Shown in pieces: positions 44,133 through 55,272 of a DNA stretch of 64,000 nucleotides. The position numbers and the translations under genes were made by a program. How positions within the stretch are numbered: the stretch's first letter is position 1; each line of letters begins with the position of its first letter. The notes under the pieces were generated by a model that was not told the DNA's origin, did not search any database, and was given only the letters and a program-made list of their open reading frames with translations. The stretch is from Stemphylium vesicarium (Eukaryota; Ascomycota; Dothideomycetes; Pleosporales; Pleosporaceae), in assembly GCA_004380135.1 (NCBI GenBank), contig QXCR01000142.1, positions 1 through 64,000 on the forward strand, in the 5' to 3' direction.

Positions 44133-46180
44133 CTATGTCCGCTTCTTTATCAAATCAGCAGCCTGCTCGTGGTCAGTTTTGCATGGACGTTTGCCACAAC
44201 TGGTGAGCTAGGGATTCCGCCATCACTCACCTTTTCCGCAATAGCATAAGTGGTAAACTGTGTCGGCGCCCCCGGTAGAATCGGCATGATGCTTGCATCC
44301 ACAACGCTGAGCCTTTGGACTCCATACACCAATAGTTCCTCGTCGACGACACCACCAAGTTCTCTCGGCATCTTCGAGGCAGTGCCGGCGGGATGGTAAA
44401 GACTTGGTTCGTAGACTTGTCTAAGCCAGCCTCCAATCTGCTCGTCGGTTGTCACGTTGGGACCTGGTGCAATCTCATACGGTCCGTAGGGTTTGAAGTA
44501 GTCTGACGCCATGTATCTCCGGATGTATCGCAACATCTCAATCGACACAGTCATGTCGATTGGATTAGAGAAAGCTCTCTAATCTATGGTAGGCATGGCT
44601 GTGGGGTCGCTTACGTTGATATGGACCGAGCCCCTCGACACATGGTGTTGATTCGCAGGCCCGAAATTGGGGACGTCTCTCAGGATCAACCACATCCAGG
44701 CTGCATTCTTCTCGCTGAAGATAGTCGAAAAAGCATCCTTTTGGGCTTGGTAGCCAGCGAGCACATGCGGATGAATATCCGTTGGGAGGTAGTCGGCGGC
44801 GTTTTGAGCTTCGAAAGATTGCGCTAGTTCTTCAACCTTGTCTGGGGCAAATACGGGGAGGCCAGTGATGAGCCCTAGATTCAGTGTCATCTGGGTCCTA
44901 GGGTCGCCTGAAGTGTTTACTGGGGGCTCTGGCGGGGTAAAAGTCCAATTGAACAGGGTGTTCCTCCACCAGCCATGGTCCTGGAAATTCTCGCCTACCC
45001 CAGGGAGGTCGACCTTCTGGGAGATGTTTGCAGCGGTAAGAACCTTTTCAGGTCCGATACCTGATAGCTGGAGGATCTGGGGTGTATGAATAGTGCCTGC
45101 TGCAAGGATGGTTTCTTTCTTGGCCAGAACGGATCTTTCTTCTGCAGAGCTACTGTTGACAGAAACATAAGAGAACCCGATCGCACAATCGCCATCAAAG
45201 ACGATTTTCCTGACGGCCGAATTGATTAGAATGTGATAGTTTGCTCTATGGATACCGTTCCAATGGCCGGTTCGAGAAGAAGAGCGAGTATAAGTCATCG
45301 GGTCGATGCTAGACGGGTAGTAGTATAGGCCATCTGCTATACCAGCGTTGCCGTCTTTTGGTGTCTCTACATCCGGCATTGCAGCCATACCTTCATACAT
45401 TGTTTCTGATGCCTCCTGTTAGCGCGTGCTTACTGTTATACCAATTGACTCTTCTCACTTAGACTTGGTGGGAGGTAATTGGGATACCCGGCGTAAACTC
45501 TTGTATCGTTGTCTTGGCCCCAGTAATCTAGATCCCAAGTGATGTTGAAATCTTCTGCCAGGTAGTCTAGAGGCGGCACAAAGTGCATGCCTCGCTTGAA
45601 GTATGGCAACAAGCCATCCCAATCCCACGTTGATCCATTACCGCCAACCTTTGCCCAGAGGTCGTACTCAATTTTCGTGCCACGGAAGACTTGCATGCCA
45701 TTGATAGTTGATGATCCTCCGACAGACTTTCCAATGATACTGGCGATGGTGCGATTGTTCAATTCCGGTTGTGGGACTGAGAGGGTGTTGAAGCGGACCG
45801 CGTCCATTGTGTAGTTTCCGACAGCTGTGACCGATTAGTGTCATTGCAGCGCATGCCTACTAAAGCGCCAAAAAGCAATCTGTGGATGGTAGGAAAGTGA
45901 TGCGACGGACTGAAATCGCCATATTCAATGACTAGAACAGAATCTGTGACCTCGTTAGTTGACTATCGTGAAGAAGGCAGTATAGCTTACTTTTACCATC
46001 CGCAGAGAGACGGTCGCCCACAGTCAAACCTGCTGTACCACCACCAGCTATTACATAATCGTACTCTTCCAGAATCTGATCGGCTCGCTTAAGGATCTTT
46101 GCGCTTTCGATTGTGGAGGGGTAGCTGTATACGAAATTGAGGATGCAGTACAGCAAAATGATGATATATGTTATTGCCAT
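44133..46180 (-). pseudogene. GMC oxidoreductase, interrupted by an in-frame TAG
   Basis: Five exons (46180-45991, 45943-45911, 45824-45459, 45405-44231, 44162-44133) would give 597 residues. A signal peptide (MAITYIIILLYCILNFVYSY) precedes DYVIAGGGTAGLTVGDRLS, the FAD-binding GxGxxG. GMC signatures follow: GKSVGGSSTINGM and TIHTPQILQLSGIGP. At codon 472 a TAG (44581-44579) interrupts the frame, which then continues RAFSNPIDMTVSIEML to the catalytic YHPAGTASKM and, after the last intron, AADLIKKRT. Both sides are well conserved, so this looks like a single nonsense change. The truncated product would lack the catalytic His domain. Known for the family: FAD-dependent oxidation of alcohols, sugars or aryl alcohols, often secreted. 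The alternatives, a 36-nt intron or a sequence error, are less or equally testable. Confidence 0.8.
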
Positions 46181-47064
46181 TGTTGCAATTGTGATGAATC
46201 ACAACAACCAAGGCGTGTTGTTTGAAATCTTGAGACTAGGTGATCATAATGCCTTCTCTTATATCCGACCGCGTATGTACGGCAGATGTCTGCAAGTCCG
46301 CATCGCAAATGAACGAGTTTTCGGCCGCAGAAAGTATTCATCTTTGCCTCGTGATTGGAACCCCATCCTGTTGTACCTGTTCGGCGGTGCAGTGGATTTG
46401 CTGTCGAAATCAGGTCCATATTGAAGCTGACCGCTTTACAAGGTTTCCCCTCAGCAACTGCAGCTTGGCGCAACGTGGGAACTTCCAATGGGTGTAACGC
46501 GCTGGAGTGGCTGATTGTTGAGAAAATTTATTCTTGAAGAATCAATGTACTGCGCATGATAAGCCGGAGCGTGCGTCGACTGCTGTTTCAAGGAGAGCGG
46601 GTGGCCATCAATAAGCCTTCCTTCGACAATGCTTAAGTACACGATATGCAACTCGGACATGGCTTCAAAGAGGTGAGCAGGTTAGCTTGATAGGGACCGT
46701 TCTTCGTGTGAACAAGTTCCCGATAGTGGGGTCTTGGCGAGCGAGAGTCCGGCCCGGGGCAGCAGATATCGCGCGGACAGCGGAGTGCGGAGTGAAGTGC
46801 GAACCGGCTACCAGGATCATACCCGCTATCCAATCACGTTCACAAGTGTCTCCATCAAATGTCTCACAAGCATGGATTGGGCAGGTTTAAGTCCTTTCGT
46901 ATTTATTCCTCGTATCATCCTATGCCTTTCTAGGGTTACTTTTTGGTATGATTACAAAAGGGATATTGTGTACAAAGTGTACAAGTCTACATCGTCATAT
47001 CAAACTGAACGCTCCAAATAAAAAGGAAAGACGAAAAAGACGACTACTTCCGCGCCCGCGCGTA
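46181..47064. other. Intergenic region
   Basis: About 880 bases, with the GMC gene promoter on the left and the desaturase 3' UTR on the right. Short open frames overlap on both strands without recognisable content. Confidence 0.5.
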
Positions 47065-49056
47065 CTAATGCAGTCCGCTCTCGCCAGTCTCAGCCATGTG
47101 GTTCTGGCACTCGACCATGACCTTGACCATTTGCGAGATTTGCTCAAGGCGGCTAATGACCACTTTGTTGCCCTCCACAAAGCCATAGCAGTTGTACTTG
47201 ACGCCCGTCTTTTCAGAGAACTCGCGGACGAGCTCTTGGCCTCGGCGGAGGTTGTGGCGCGGGACGCGGGGGAAGAGGTGGTGCACGGCTTGGAATTGCA
47301 GACCGCCGTGGAACCAGTCTAGCCAGGGTGGGCATTCGACATCCATGGTGGTGCGCATTTGGCGTTGCGGGAAAGATTCGGTTGGTCCAAGGTCAGAGGT
47401 AGGCATGCCCCAGTGAGAAAGGGTGATTTGTACGTGAAGGACCATTGTGACGAGATGCGACATGATGACGAAGCCGACGCGGATGGGCCAAGTGGGCAGT
47501 GTTACCCAGACGAGAAGGTAGCCGAAAAGGTACCAGTAGCAGCACATGAAGACAATCTCAACGTGGCGTGTCCACCAGGCAGCACCTAGTTGAGCCGCGC
47601 GGGGCGAGACCAGGTGCAACCAGCCCAAGAAGTACAAGTTGAACCTTGCGAATGCCATGATGGGGTAGTAGAGGTACTTTTGGTAAGGGACCATGACGTC
47701 GCATGCGGCATCCCATACGAACCGGAAGTTGTAGAAGGAAGAAAGGATGGACTTGATGTAGGTGGGAGATGTTGAGAATAAGGGGATGTTCTGGATGTCC
47801 GGGTCGTGCTCGGGCATGTTGGTGACGAGATGGTGCACGTTGTGACTAGACTTCCACCAGCCGATGCTGAGACCGCAGCAGAAGTCTGCGATGAAGGCGC
47901 CGATGAGTGTGTCGGTAACGAAGTTTCCTGTGATGCCGCGGTGACCAGCGTCGTGTGCTGTGAACATGATTTGTTGCTGCGGCGCGGTTAGCTTTTTGCT
48001 TGAGTCAAGCAGAGGAACGAGCCATACCCAGAATAGTCCCAAGAAGACTGCGGATGTCATCCACCACTTGATGTATAGGAAGCCAAGGAAAGCAGCGAAG
48101 AGGAAGCCATATCGGATAGACTCTTTGGCGTATTCGGAGTAGCGGCATTGGTAGAGGCCCTCGTCCTTGATCTGCTGGTGCAGCAAACGGTAGTTGTCGA
48201 TGATGGCCTTTTGCGTCTCGACGTCAAGCGAAGGATTGTCGCGAATGCCCTCTTCAATTTCCCTCTCTTCTTGCTCGATGGCATATTGCTCGCGGTGCCT
48301 GTTCTTCTGCTCTGCGGGGGTGATGGTCGGGCCCTCGACATCATCCTGGATCAGAGGAAGCTTTTCGGGGTCGCTTGCGGGTCGGCTGCTTGACCTGTAG
48401 ACGCAAGTGTCAGATTTTCCGATGAGCTTCTTGCTGATTATGGCAGCGGCCTGGGGTATATGTCAGCAAGGTCAGGTAGGGCTGCATGCACCGAAGATCA
48501 GGGTAAGGTGATGGTGCGTGGGGTAGACCCACGGATCCTAGATCAACGCTTCTGCCGCGTCGTTGCTTCTCGGACTCTGTCGCCGCACCCAATCGCTTCT
48601 TCTCCTCGAGGTTCTTGTAGTAGTCGGGCGAGCGGATTGGAGGCTCGAGGTTGGCCCAGGGTAGCTGCACGCGACCGATGCGATGCTTTGTCATCATGAG
48701 CAGGGCCTTATTGGAGTGATAGCTGGCGTGAGGTCAGCCTGAGGTCAATCTTAGGTGCTGACACACAACCGTTTCCGCAGCCTTCCGGCGATATGGTGTG
48801 GCCGGACACTCGGGCTTTGGGCTAGCCGGCATGTCCATGAGTGCTATATAGACGAGTCCCGCATTCGCATTACCTACATGTTGATTTCGTCGGTTGCATC
48901 TCTGCCAACCATGTGCAGGATGGCAAGACGACCACCCGGATGCCTATTGATCCATTCTCCGAGATGCAGGGCATAACCCTCGTGAATCACGACTGGCTCG
49001 CCTTGCGCAATCTGGCGCTTGATTTCGGCGGGGGCGATGATTCTGTGTCGCGACAT
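47065..49056 (-). CDS. Delta-8 sphingolipid desaturase with N-terminal cytochrome b5
   Basis: Three exons (49056-48878, 48722-48533, 48450-47065) give 584 residues. The first intron is 155 nt with a GTAGGT donor; the second is 82 nt with GTGGGT. Residues 1-75 form a cytochrome b5 domain with the haem-ligand motif WINRHPGG (His39). After a hydrophilic linker (SKKLIGKSDTCVYRSSSRP) comes the membrane desaturase with three His boxes: HDAGH, HNVHH, and QFQAVHH with Gln replacing the first His, as in front-end desaturases. Hydrophobic segments surround them. Known: fungal enzymes of this type introduce the delta-8 double bond into the sphingoid base of glucosylceramide in the ER. Length and order match the family; it appears intact. 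Confidence 0.92.
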
Positions 49057-50025
49057 TTTTCTTGATGGCGCTGGTTGAGAACGGTAGGAGTTGACGGGTG
49101 TGCTAATCAGCGGGACAGCAGGATATATACGGGAGCGGCAGACTGATTACCCTCTGGCGACCAAGGCGAACGTGAGTACTTTTTTGGGGACAGAAGCCGC
49201 CTACGCCGTGCGCACGGATCGCAGCCCTGCCAGCTTCTGGAGCGTTTGGTCGCAAAGGGGGCGCAGTCTCGGTACGTCAGTTTGGTGGCACGCATACGCA
49301 CGCGAGATGCCGAAGAGCCAACGACTGGGAGGCCAACAAAGGAGACACTCAACGTGCCGTCCCATGGACCGGACCAAGGCCCTGTAGGCTTACGATGGGC
49401 CCGCTATTGCGCGCGTGCCGAGACTAGGACGGTTCACTGGTAGCACTTGGGCCTGCAAGGACCTGCGAGACCCTGCGGAGGCGGTGATCAATCTCGCGGC
49501 GCAACGTATAGAGTGCCGCGCTCCCTGACGACTAAACGAGAAAATAGGAGGGTGCACGCCTGCTACGCTCTTCCAGCGACGAACGGGCCCGCGATAGGCA
49601 GGTGCAAAGGCAGCACAATCCGCACACTGTACGCCAAGTGCTTGGGATGCCAGCCAAACGAATACCCGCCGGCCTAGATGTATTCACTGCCAAGCCCGGA
49701 CGAGCGAGATGCGGCCTGGCGGCTGCCAGCATCCCAGCTCCATGGACCCTTTGGACCCTGAGACGGGACTGTCGCCCCGCAAGAAGGAACTGCTGTGGTT
49801 GGAGCTTTGGGGTCTGGATCGCGTCCACCAATAATTCCGAGCCCACGCTGCCGTTGGCATCGCTGCTCGCTGCTCTCCACACACACACACACACACACAC
49901 ACACACCACCCTCGAACCACAACCCGTTCCACGACCCATTGCTGCCGTCGGGTCGCACATGTGAGACGGTGACTGCGCGACCTGCCGAGGGCTACAGCCT
50001 GTGACAATTCCGTGGTATCGCCACC
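49057..50025. other. Intergenic region
   Basis: About 970 bases. It contains the desaturase promoter and a CA microsatellite (listed separately). Frames on both strands across 49530-50030 have no recognisable content. Confidence 0.5.
49878..49906. repeat. (CA)n microsatellite, about 14 units
   Basis: A pure CA dinucleotide run of 29 nt in non-coding sequence; likely length-variable. No link to a gene is evident. Confidence 0.9.
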
Positions 50026-50537
50026 TCATGCAGCGCTAGCCCACCCTACCCCGCCGCTTATCTGGCTCATCACAAGCGTACTCGTAAAAGGAGTTTCAGT
50101 AGCCAGCCTAGTTCGTATCGCGTATCGATCCCCATGCGCTATATTCAGACGTTCCACAAGCCTAACGCCGCGCGTACTCGCAACAATCTCCTCCGACATG
50201 TCTAGCAGCCGCACATCAAACGTGCTCTCAACCAAATCATCCCACATTGGTACCTCATGCTTTTCCAACAGCGGGTCCGCCACTCCTGTATCTGTAGATC
50301 AAACACCTTGTCAATTTCCTCCCCGAGGTCGTCCCGTGTCGAGAATTAGCTTCGTCAGCTTCGTCTATCAACACCCGTTATCGATAGATAATCAGGGGCC
50401 AGCTGAAGGCGGCACGTCGGCAGAAAATCGTTCGCAAAATATGACACGGCCTCATCGCGGGCGTAATCATCCTTCGAGACGAAGACCCTGAAGCGGCCCA
50501 ATTTTGGATCTGCGAATCTGCGAGATTTGAGAAGCAT
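50026..50537 (-). CDS. Uncertain small two-exon gene, function unknown
   Basis: Two minus-strand frames join in phase across an 83-nt intron (donor GTGTTG at 50374, acceptor CTACAG at 50292). The first reads MLLKSRRFADPKLG, then FRVFVSKDDYARDEAVSYFA and LQLAPDYLSI; the second TDTGVADPLLEKHEVPMWDD, then STFDVRLLDMSEEI and LVERLNIAHGDRYAI. The peptide (142 residues from ATG 50537, or longer from 50651) looks like structured protein. VFVSKDD-A followed by a later VRLLDMSEEI and LN-x2-HGD faintly recall DUF900-type alpha/beta hydrolases, but no catalytic Ser motif is present and I do not claim the family. The donor is weak. It may be a fragment of a once larger gene. Confidence 0.4.
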
Positions 50538-50651
50538 ATTGCGTATGAGGCGCTTGCGTGTTGTGTACAGACACGACGTGTACAAGCAGAGGCTGGGGCG
50601 TGTGCGCGGAGAAGCGTGTTTTTCCGGCTGGCCGGCATTCCAAGCGTACAT

Positions 50652-51920
50652 AATCAGCTCGAGCCCACCTGCTATGACGATTGCGCACGGCGAGCGCGTT
50701 TGAATACGCTCTCGACTTGAAGACCGACAGCCCGGCAGCTAATTTCCCCCTAGAGACGCCCTCGATACACCTACCTGCGCCTCTCGTACTCCAACGGAAC
50801 GACCCGGCAGTCAAGGCTAACATGACGGGACGAAGCAAAACCCCAAATTGACCGACTCCTCGTACAACGAAACCGGATGACGGAAACATACTTTAGCGAT
50901 TAGTAGAGGCGCAATGAGCCTGGAGAAGAGGCGTTCATCTGAGTGCTCAACGGATGCTGTTGGAGTGGATCGCGGAACAAAGTTCTGTCGTTGACGCCTC
51001 ACGCAGGGATATGCCAGCTGCAAGGTGCTGCGACCTGCAGTATCACCTCCTAGAGGTCATTTAAGCTTCTATTGTCGTTCTTTGGGATACCATGCTCCGG
51101 AAACGAGCGGCTCTGAGTGTAAAAGTCATCGATGTGATGTCGCTGTGACTATTACAAACCGTGAACTCTATACCAGCAGTAAACCGCTAGGGCAATCGGA
51201 AGGCTATCTGTCCGACCACGAAGCTGTAAGCCCGATCGGTTTCCGCACACCCGCTCGTAAGCTACGGGCGTAATTGAAATACGCGTATGGATGTCTGCGG
51301 GATAAGATCTATTAAGAGACATGATACAGACGTATAAACCCAAAGCCGCTTACTACATCAACGAACGCGCCCAACAATGTAAGCGCGTAGGCACCTAGGG
51401 TAACCCGACAATAGCAACCGTTGGCCCGACCATGACATAGCTCACCCGACCATGGGCTACAGGTGACGCGACCATGACCAGGGCTGACCCTACCATCCGC
51501 CAAGCAGTAGCGCCGACCGAACCCCAAGCCAAGGTCATGGGCAGTTGTAAGAATAGTCAGCCTAAAACGGGTAAACTAATTGCGACTAAAAGCTCACCCG
51601 ACCATGGCTTGGACGAGCTCGGCTGACCATGGCTTATAAGGTGAGCCGACCATGGACTAGAGGTGGGGTAATTGGGACTATGAGTTCATCCGACCATGAA
51701 CTGACGGAAATTGTTCATCTTGATTGCGACGCCGGATTTGTTTGTAGAGGAACGTGAACACGACGTCTGGTATCAAGCGCAAGCAAGCAGATTGACAGGT
51801 AGAATATACAGGGTGCGCAAATGAATCTTATCATCCTTCGCCATCACGACGCTCCTTCCATTTCTTCAACCACCGAACTCTCTCCGACCTCATCTCCATC
51901 ATCTTCTCCCGTCTCTACCC
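50652..51920. other. Intergenic region with a degenerate GACCATG repeat cluster
   Basis: About 1.27 kb downstream of the oxalate decarboxylase gene. Apart from the repeat cluster at 51425-51698 nothing is recognisable. Short frames are random-looking. Confidence 0.5.
51425..51698. repeat. Cluster of degenerate CCCGACCATG units
   Basis: The core GACCATG, usually preceded by CC or GC and often by CTCAC, recurs at about 51428, 51448, 51469, 51598, 51624, 51647 and 51691, with a diverged copy near 51487 (CCCTACCAT). Spacing is irregular (about 20-50 nt), so this is not a simple tandem repeat. Some copies extend to GACCATGGCT. It might be a decayed minisatellite or a cluster of binding sites. Confidence 0.55.
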
Positions 51921-53420
51921 TCACAACTCCTCCTTGTCCTCCTCATCAACATCAACATCCTTGATCGGATCCCTCTCAGCATCGCGAATCGCCCTTTCAA
52001 ACTCCTCAGCCTCCTTGGGACTGCTCTCAAACAAGTGCTCCTTGACGAGTCTCCTCGGCGTCTCGCCCAGCCACTGGAACAAGCTGAAGTCCTGGTACTT
52101 ATCCGTGCGGAAGATTTCCAGAACCTCGACGTCCTCGTCGTCAGACAGATTCTCAATGAAGTGGCCCATGTTGCGGGGGATGACGCCTACGTCGCCAGCT
52201 TGGAAGTCAAAGGTGCGGGCTGTGCCTTTGGCGGCGAAGATGGTGACGCGGGCGCGCCCAGCGATGAAGAAGGACCACTCATCTGCATTGGCTGGAAGGA
52301 GGTGTTAGTATGCGGTAAGTCGTGAATATGGCTTGGGTGAGTGAACTTACGATGCCAGTGCATCTCGCGAATCGCGCCAGGTTGAATACTCAGATGCGCA
52401 GCAGCCACCGTCTTGGAGATGGGAAAGTTTGTCGAGTCGGTGATGCGGACCTGGCCACCTGTTGTGTTAACTGGCTCTTGAGCGAGCATCTTGTGGGTGA
52501 ATTGCAGCTTCGACTTCTTGTACCCCTTGCTATCGCTCGGTACCTCCTTGTCGATGGAGTCCGGCTCCGAGCCTTTGAAGATGTACTTTTCCTTGTCAGG
52601 GATAGCCTTGAAGACTTCAGGGGATACGCGGAAGTTCTCGCCAAGGACGGACTTGGGCGTCAGTCTCATCCAGTCGGTGAGCAAAAAGGTGGAATCTTCA
52701 GAAAAGTTGCCGTCGTCAAAGACGAGCAGGAACTCGGTGCCATTAGGACTCAGGCCCTGGAGCGAGTGCGGGTGGCCAGAGGGAAAGTACCATAGATCGC
52801 CCTTTTCGAGGTCGTCGACGAAGCTGCCGCCTTCGGTGTCGAGCGCTGTGATGCGCACTTTGCCTTCGAGCACGTAGGCCCATTCGGCTTCCTTGTGCCA
52901 GTGAAGTTCGCGGATCACGCCTTCTTCGAGACGCATGTTGACGCCGGCTAGCTCCTTGCTGGTACCTAGCTCACGGACAGTCGTCTCGCGCGTCCATCCG
53001 CCCTCTTCGATGCGGATGTGAGAGTCCGCAAAGGACCAGCGCATGTTGGGAATCGCGCCATGGTCGGTGCTGGGTGGGCGGACGAGATCTGGGTTTTGAC
53101 GTTCGCGGGCGCGGTTGCGAGGCCCTAGGACACTGGCGCCATCGCCATTTCGCTGCGATGCTGTTAGCCGTGTCTATGACTGCATCTTGGATGCTCCGCG
53201 GAGAGTGAATACTCACGTATGGCAGAGGCTGAAGCTTGTCGCCTTGAGAGTCAATCTTTCTGTCGTAGGGGTCGTTCGCGCCCGGCTTATACGGGTTGTC
53301 GACCTTGTGCGGGCCGGCATGGTGCCCCGCATTACCCACCAGCGGTTCTTGTTGTTCAAAGGGGGCAGCAACAGCACCGCCACAGATAGTCAGCGCCACA
53401 AGCAATGACGGAAGATGCAT
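51921..53420 (-). CDS. Oxalate decarboxylase, bicupin type
   Basis: Three exons (53420-53217, 53152-52351, 52291-51921) give 458 residues. A signal peptide (MHLPSLLVALTICGGAVAAP) precedes the conserved YRNGDGASVLGPRN (across the first intron) and RETTVRELGTSKELAGVNMR. Cupin 1 has the Mn ligands in ELHWHKEAEWAYVLEGK and SGHPHSLQG. Cupin 2 has EMHWHPNADEWSFFIAG (assembled across the second intron) and NMGHFIEN. The lid segment reads SEDSTFL; Glu in this loop is the decarboxylase-type residue (SENST in the bacterial enzyme), whereas oxidase variants lack it. Reaction: oxalate to formate and CO2, outside the cell or in the periplasm. Known to relieve oxalate toxicity in plant-associated and wood-decay fungi. 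The acidic C-terminal tail (DVDVDEEDKEEL) ends in -EEL; whether this aids retention is unknown. Confidence 0.94.
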
Positions 53421-53994
53421 GATGGCTTCAACGAAAGAGCTAATCGCCAAAGTGAAGAGGATCGCAGAGTGCAAACTCTGTGCAGCCGGCAAGCCCGCGC
53501 TTTTGACCTGCCCGAGCGCATTGCGCGTCACCAATGCCGCGTTCCGATGACGCGATGCAGACAATTTTTGCTATTGATACTTGCAGGCCTCTAAACATCA
53601 CTCAGCAAGCATCCCGCACCTCCGCACGCCAATCTGCCAATCCGCCATTTTTTCACGATTCATACCCACGCAATCAAGCCTTTCCCCGCACCTCAAACGC
53701 ATTGCTTGTACATGCGAAACACATCGAACAGCGGTCATTAGCTCCCATCAGGAAGGTCTCAACGTCAGCCACAACGCTGCTCCTGCGCTATCCTGCAATT
53801 GCCGCTCTCAACAGGTCGAAAGCTTGACTGAAGCTTGAGTCGAGGTTCCTGACGATCTGCAGCGCTGCCAGCGCGTCTTCCCGGCTTGCTTGCTGACGTC
53901 AAAACCTGCACCCCGCTCCAATCGAACATATCTACCGGTTCCCTTCGCGCACTTTCAAGGATTTGATCCACACCCCTCTCCCCACGCGCACACC
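53421..53994. other. Divergent promoter region
   Basis: About 570 bases between the divergently transcribed oxalate decarboxylase and DUF1275 genes. No TATA box or repeat stands out. Confidence 0.5.
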
Positions 53995-54866
53995 ATGGCC
54001 AGCGTAACACACAGAGGAGGCGCCACACGCAGCGGCGCAGACGAGGAAACGCCACTTCTCGGCCGAAATGGCGCCGCCGGCGGAAAATCGGAACTGGGAA
54101 CCGTCCAGCGAATGAAGCGCCACTTGCAGAGCGATGTCAACAGGAACTGGGCTGACATCGTCTTGATCCTGTGTTACATGATTACGGGCTTGCTGGATAG
54201 CTCCGCGGTTTTCATATGGGGTTCCTTCGTGAGCATGCAGACGGGTGAGCAAGTCGCAGCATGTTACCTGAACTAGCAGCTTACATGACGATAGGAAACA
54301 CCGTCTACCTCGGTCTGGGCATCGTCGCGCCTTCTGAGGGCATCCGCTGGATCAAGGCTGCCGTATCTATTGCTGCTTTCTGCATTGGGTCTTTCTGCTT
54401 TGCGCGCTTCCACCGCTACTTCTCGCCTGCCAAGCGATGGGTGCTGATTGCGTCATACTCTTTTCAAACGCTGCTTATCGCTGTAGCGGCTTTGATCGCG
54501 ACGGTCGGCAAGGATACAAAGGAAGGACTGCATTGGCAAATGATTGTCCCGCTTGCTTCTGTTGCTTTCCAGTCCAGCGGCCAGGCGGTTACGTCGCGTG
54601 CGTTGAAGTACAATGGGCTGACTAGTGTGGTGCTTACCAGCAACTACTGCGACTTGTTCTCTGACCCGGAGCTGTTCAAGCTCTCGAATGTTGAACGGAA
54701 CAGGAGGCTTGGTGCGCCGTTGGCGCTCATCGTGGGAGCCTGCATCGGCGGGCTGTTTGCGCACAGCGATGTCGGTCTTGCAGGCTCTTTGTGGACCGCT
54801 GCGGGATTGAAGCTGCTGGCTGTTATTGCTTGGGTGTTCTGGAAACCCGCGGTTTTGGAGGACTGA
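53995..54866 (+). CDS. DUF1275 (YoaK-like) membrane protein
   Basis: Two exons (53995-54244 and 54295-54866) with a 50-nt intron give 273 residues, starting at MASVTHRGG in the context CACCATGG. After a hydrophilic tail (TPLLGRNGAAGG resembles an N-terminal sorting tail of fungal membrane proteins), the DUF1275 pattern appears: ADIVLILCYMITGLLDSSAV, MQTGNTVYLGLGI (across the intron) and six hydrophobic segments such as AAVSIAAFCIGSFCFARF and LGAPLALIVGACIGGLFA. YNGLTSVVLTSNYCDLFSDP is a family hallmark. Known: the family is found in bacteria and fungi; its biochemical role is not established. The C-terminal 32 codons are duplicated in decayed form at 55045-55139. Confidence 0.9.
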
Positions 54867-55044
54867 TGATGCGTCGCTTGCTCCACGAAATCAGACCCAC
54901 GTCTTCACACCAGCCACATCTTCTTCAACGACATGTCTTACCATTTTCTGCACCATCTTCTATGTGGCAGCGGGCTCACATCCGTGGCGACTACCTCAGA
55001 CGCAAGATGTACGTTGATAGTGGCGGCCTTGGAAAGTATCATTA

Positions 55045-55139
55045 GCGGGCTGTTTGCGCATAGCAATGTCGGTCTTGCAGGCTGTTTGTGGACCGCCACA
55101 GGACTCAAACCCTTGACCGTGATTGCTTGGATGTTTTGA
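55045..55139 (+). pseudogene. Decayed partial duplicate of the DUF1275 gene C-terminus
   Basis: The 95 bases match 54749-54843 at about 82 percent by hand count (17 differences in 94 compared bases). They still read SGLFAHSNVGLAGCLWTATG followed by LKPLTVIAWMF and TGA in one frame, matching GGLFAHSDVGLAGSLWTAAG in the gene. Only the last exon segment was copied. It is a local, tandem, non-functional fragment about 300 nt downstream of its source. Confidence 0.85.
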
Positions 55140-55272
55140 AAATCGCAAGACGTTGAAGAATAAAGAATAAGACATGCGAGATGTTTGTTGAAACAAACGA
55201 AGGCATTTAAAAACTATGATACCTTGAGGGGAGCGCAACCATGGTAGAGGTATCGAAGCGTATTGGGAAGCC

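Noticed and set aside
28581..46180. A secondary-metabolite gene cluster around the zinc-cluster factor
   Set aside because: No polyketide synthase, peptide synthetase, terpene cyclase or P450 is present nearby; the neighbours are unrelated single genes.
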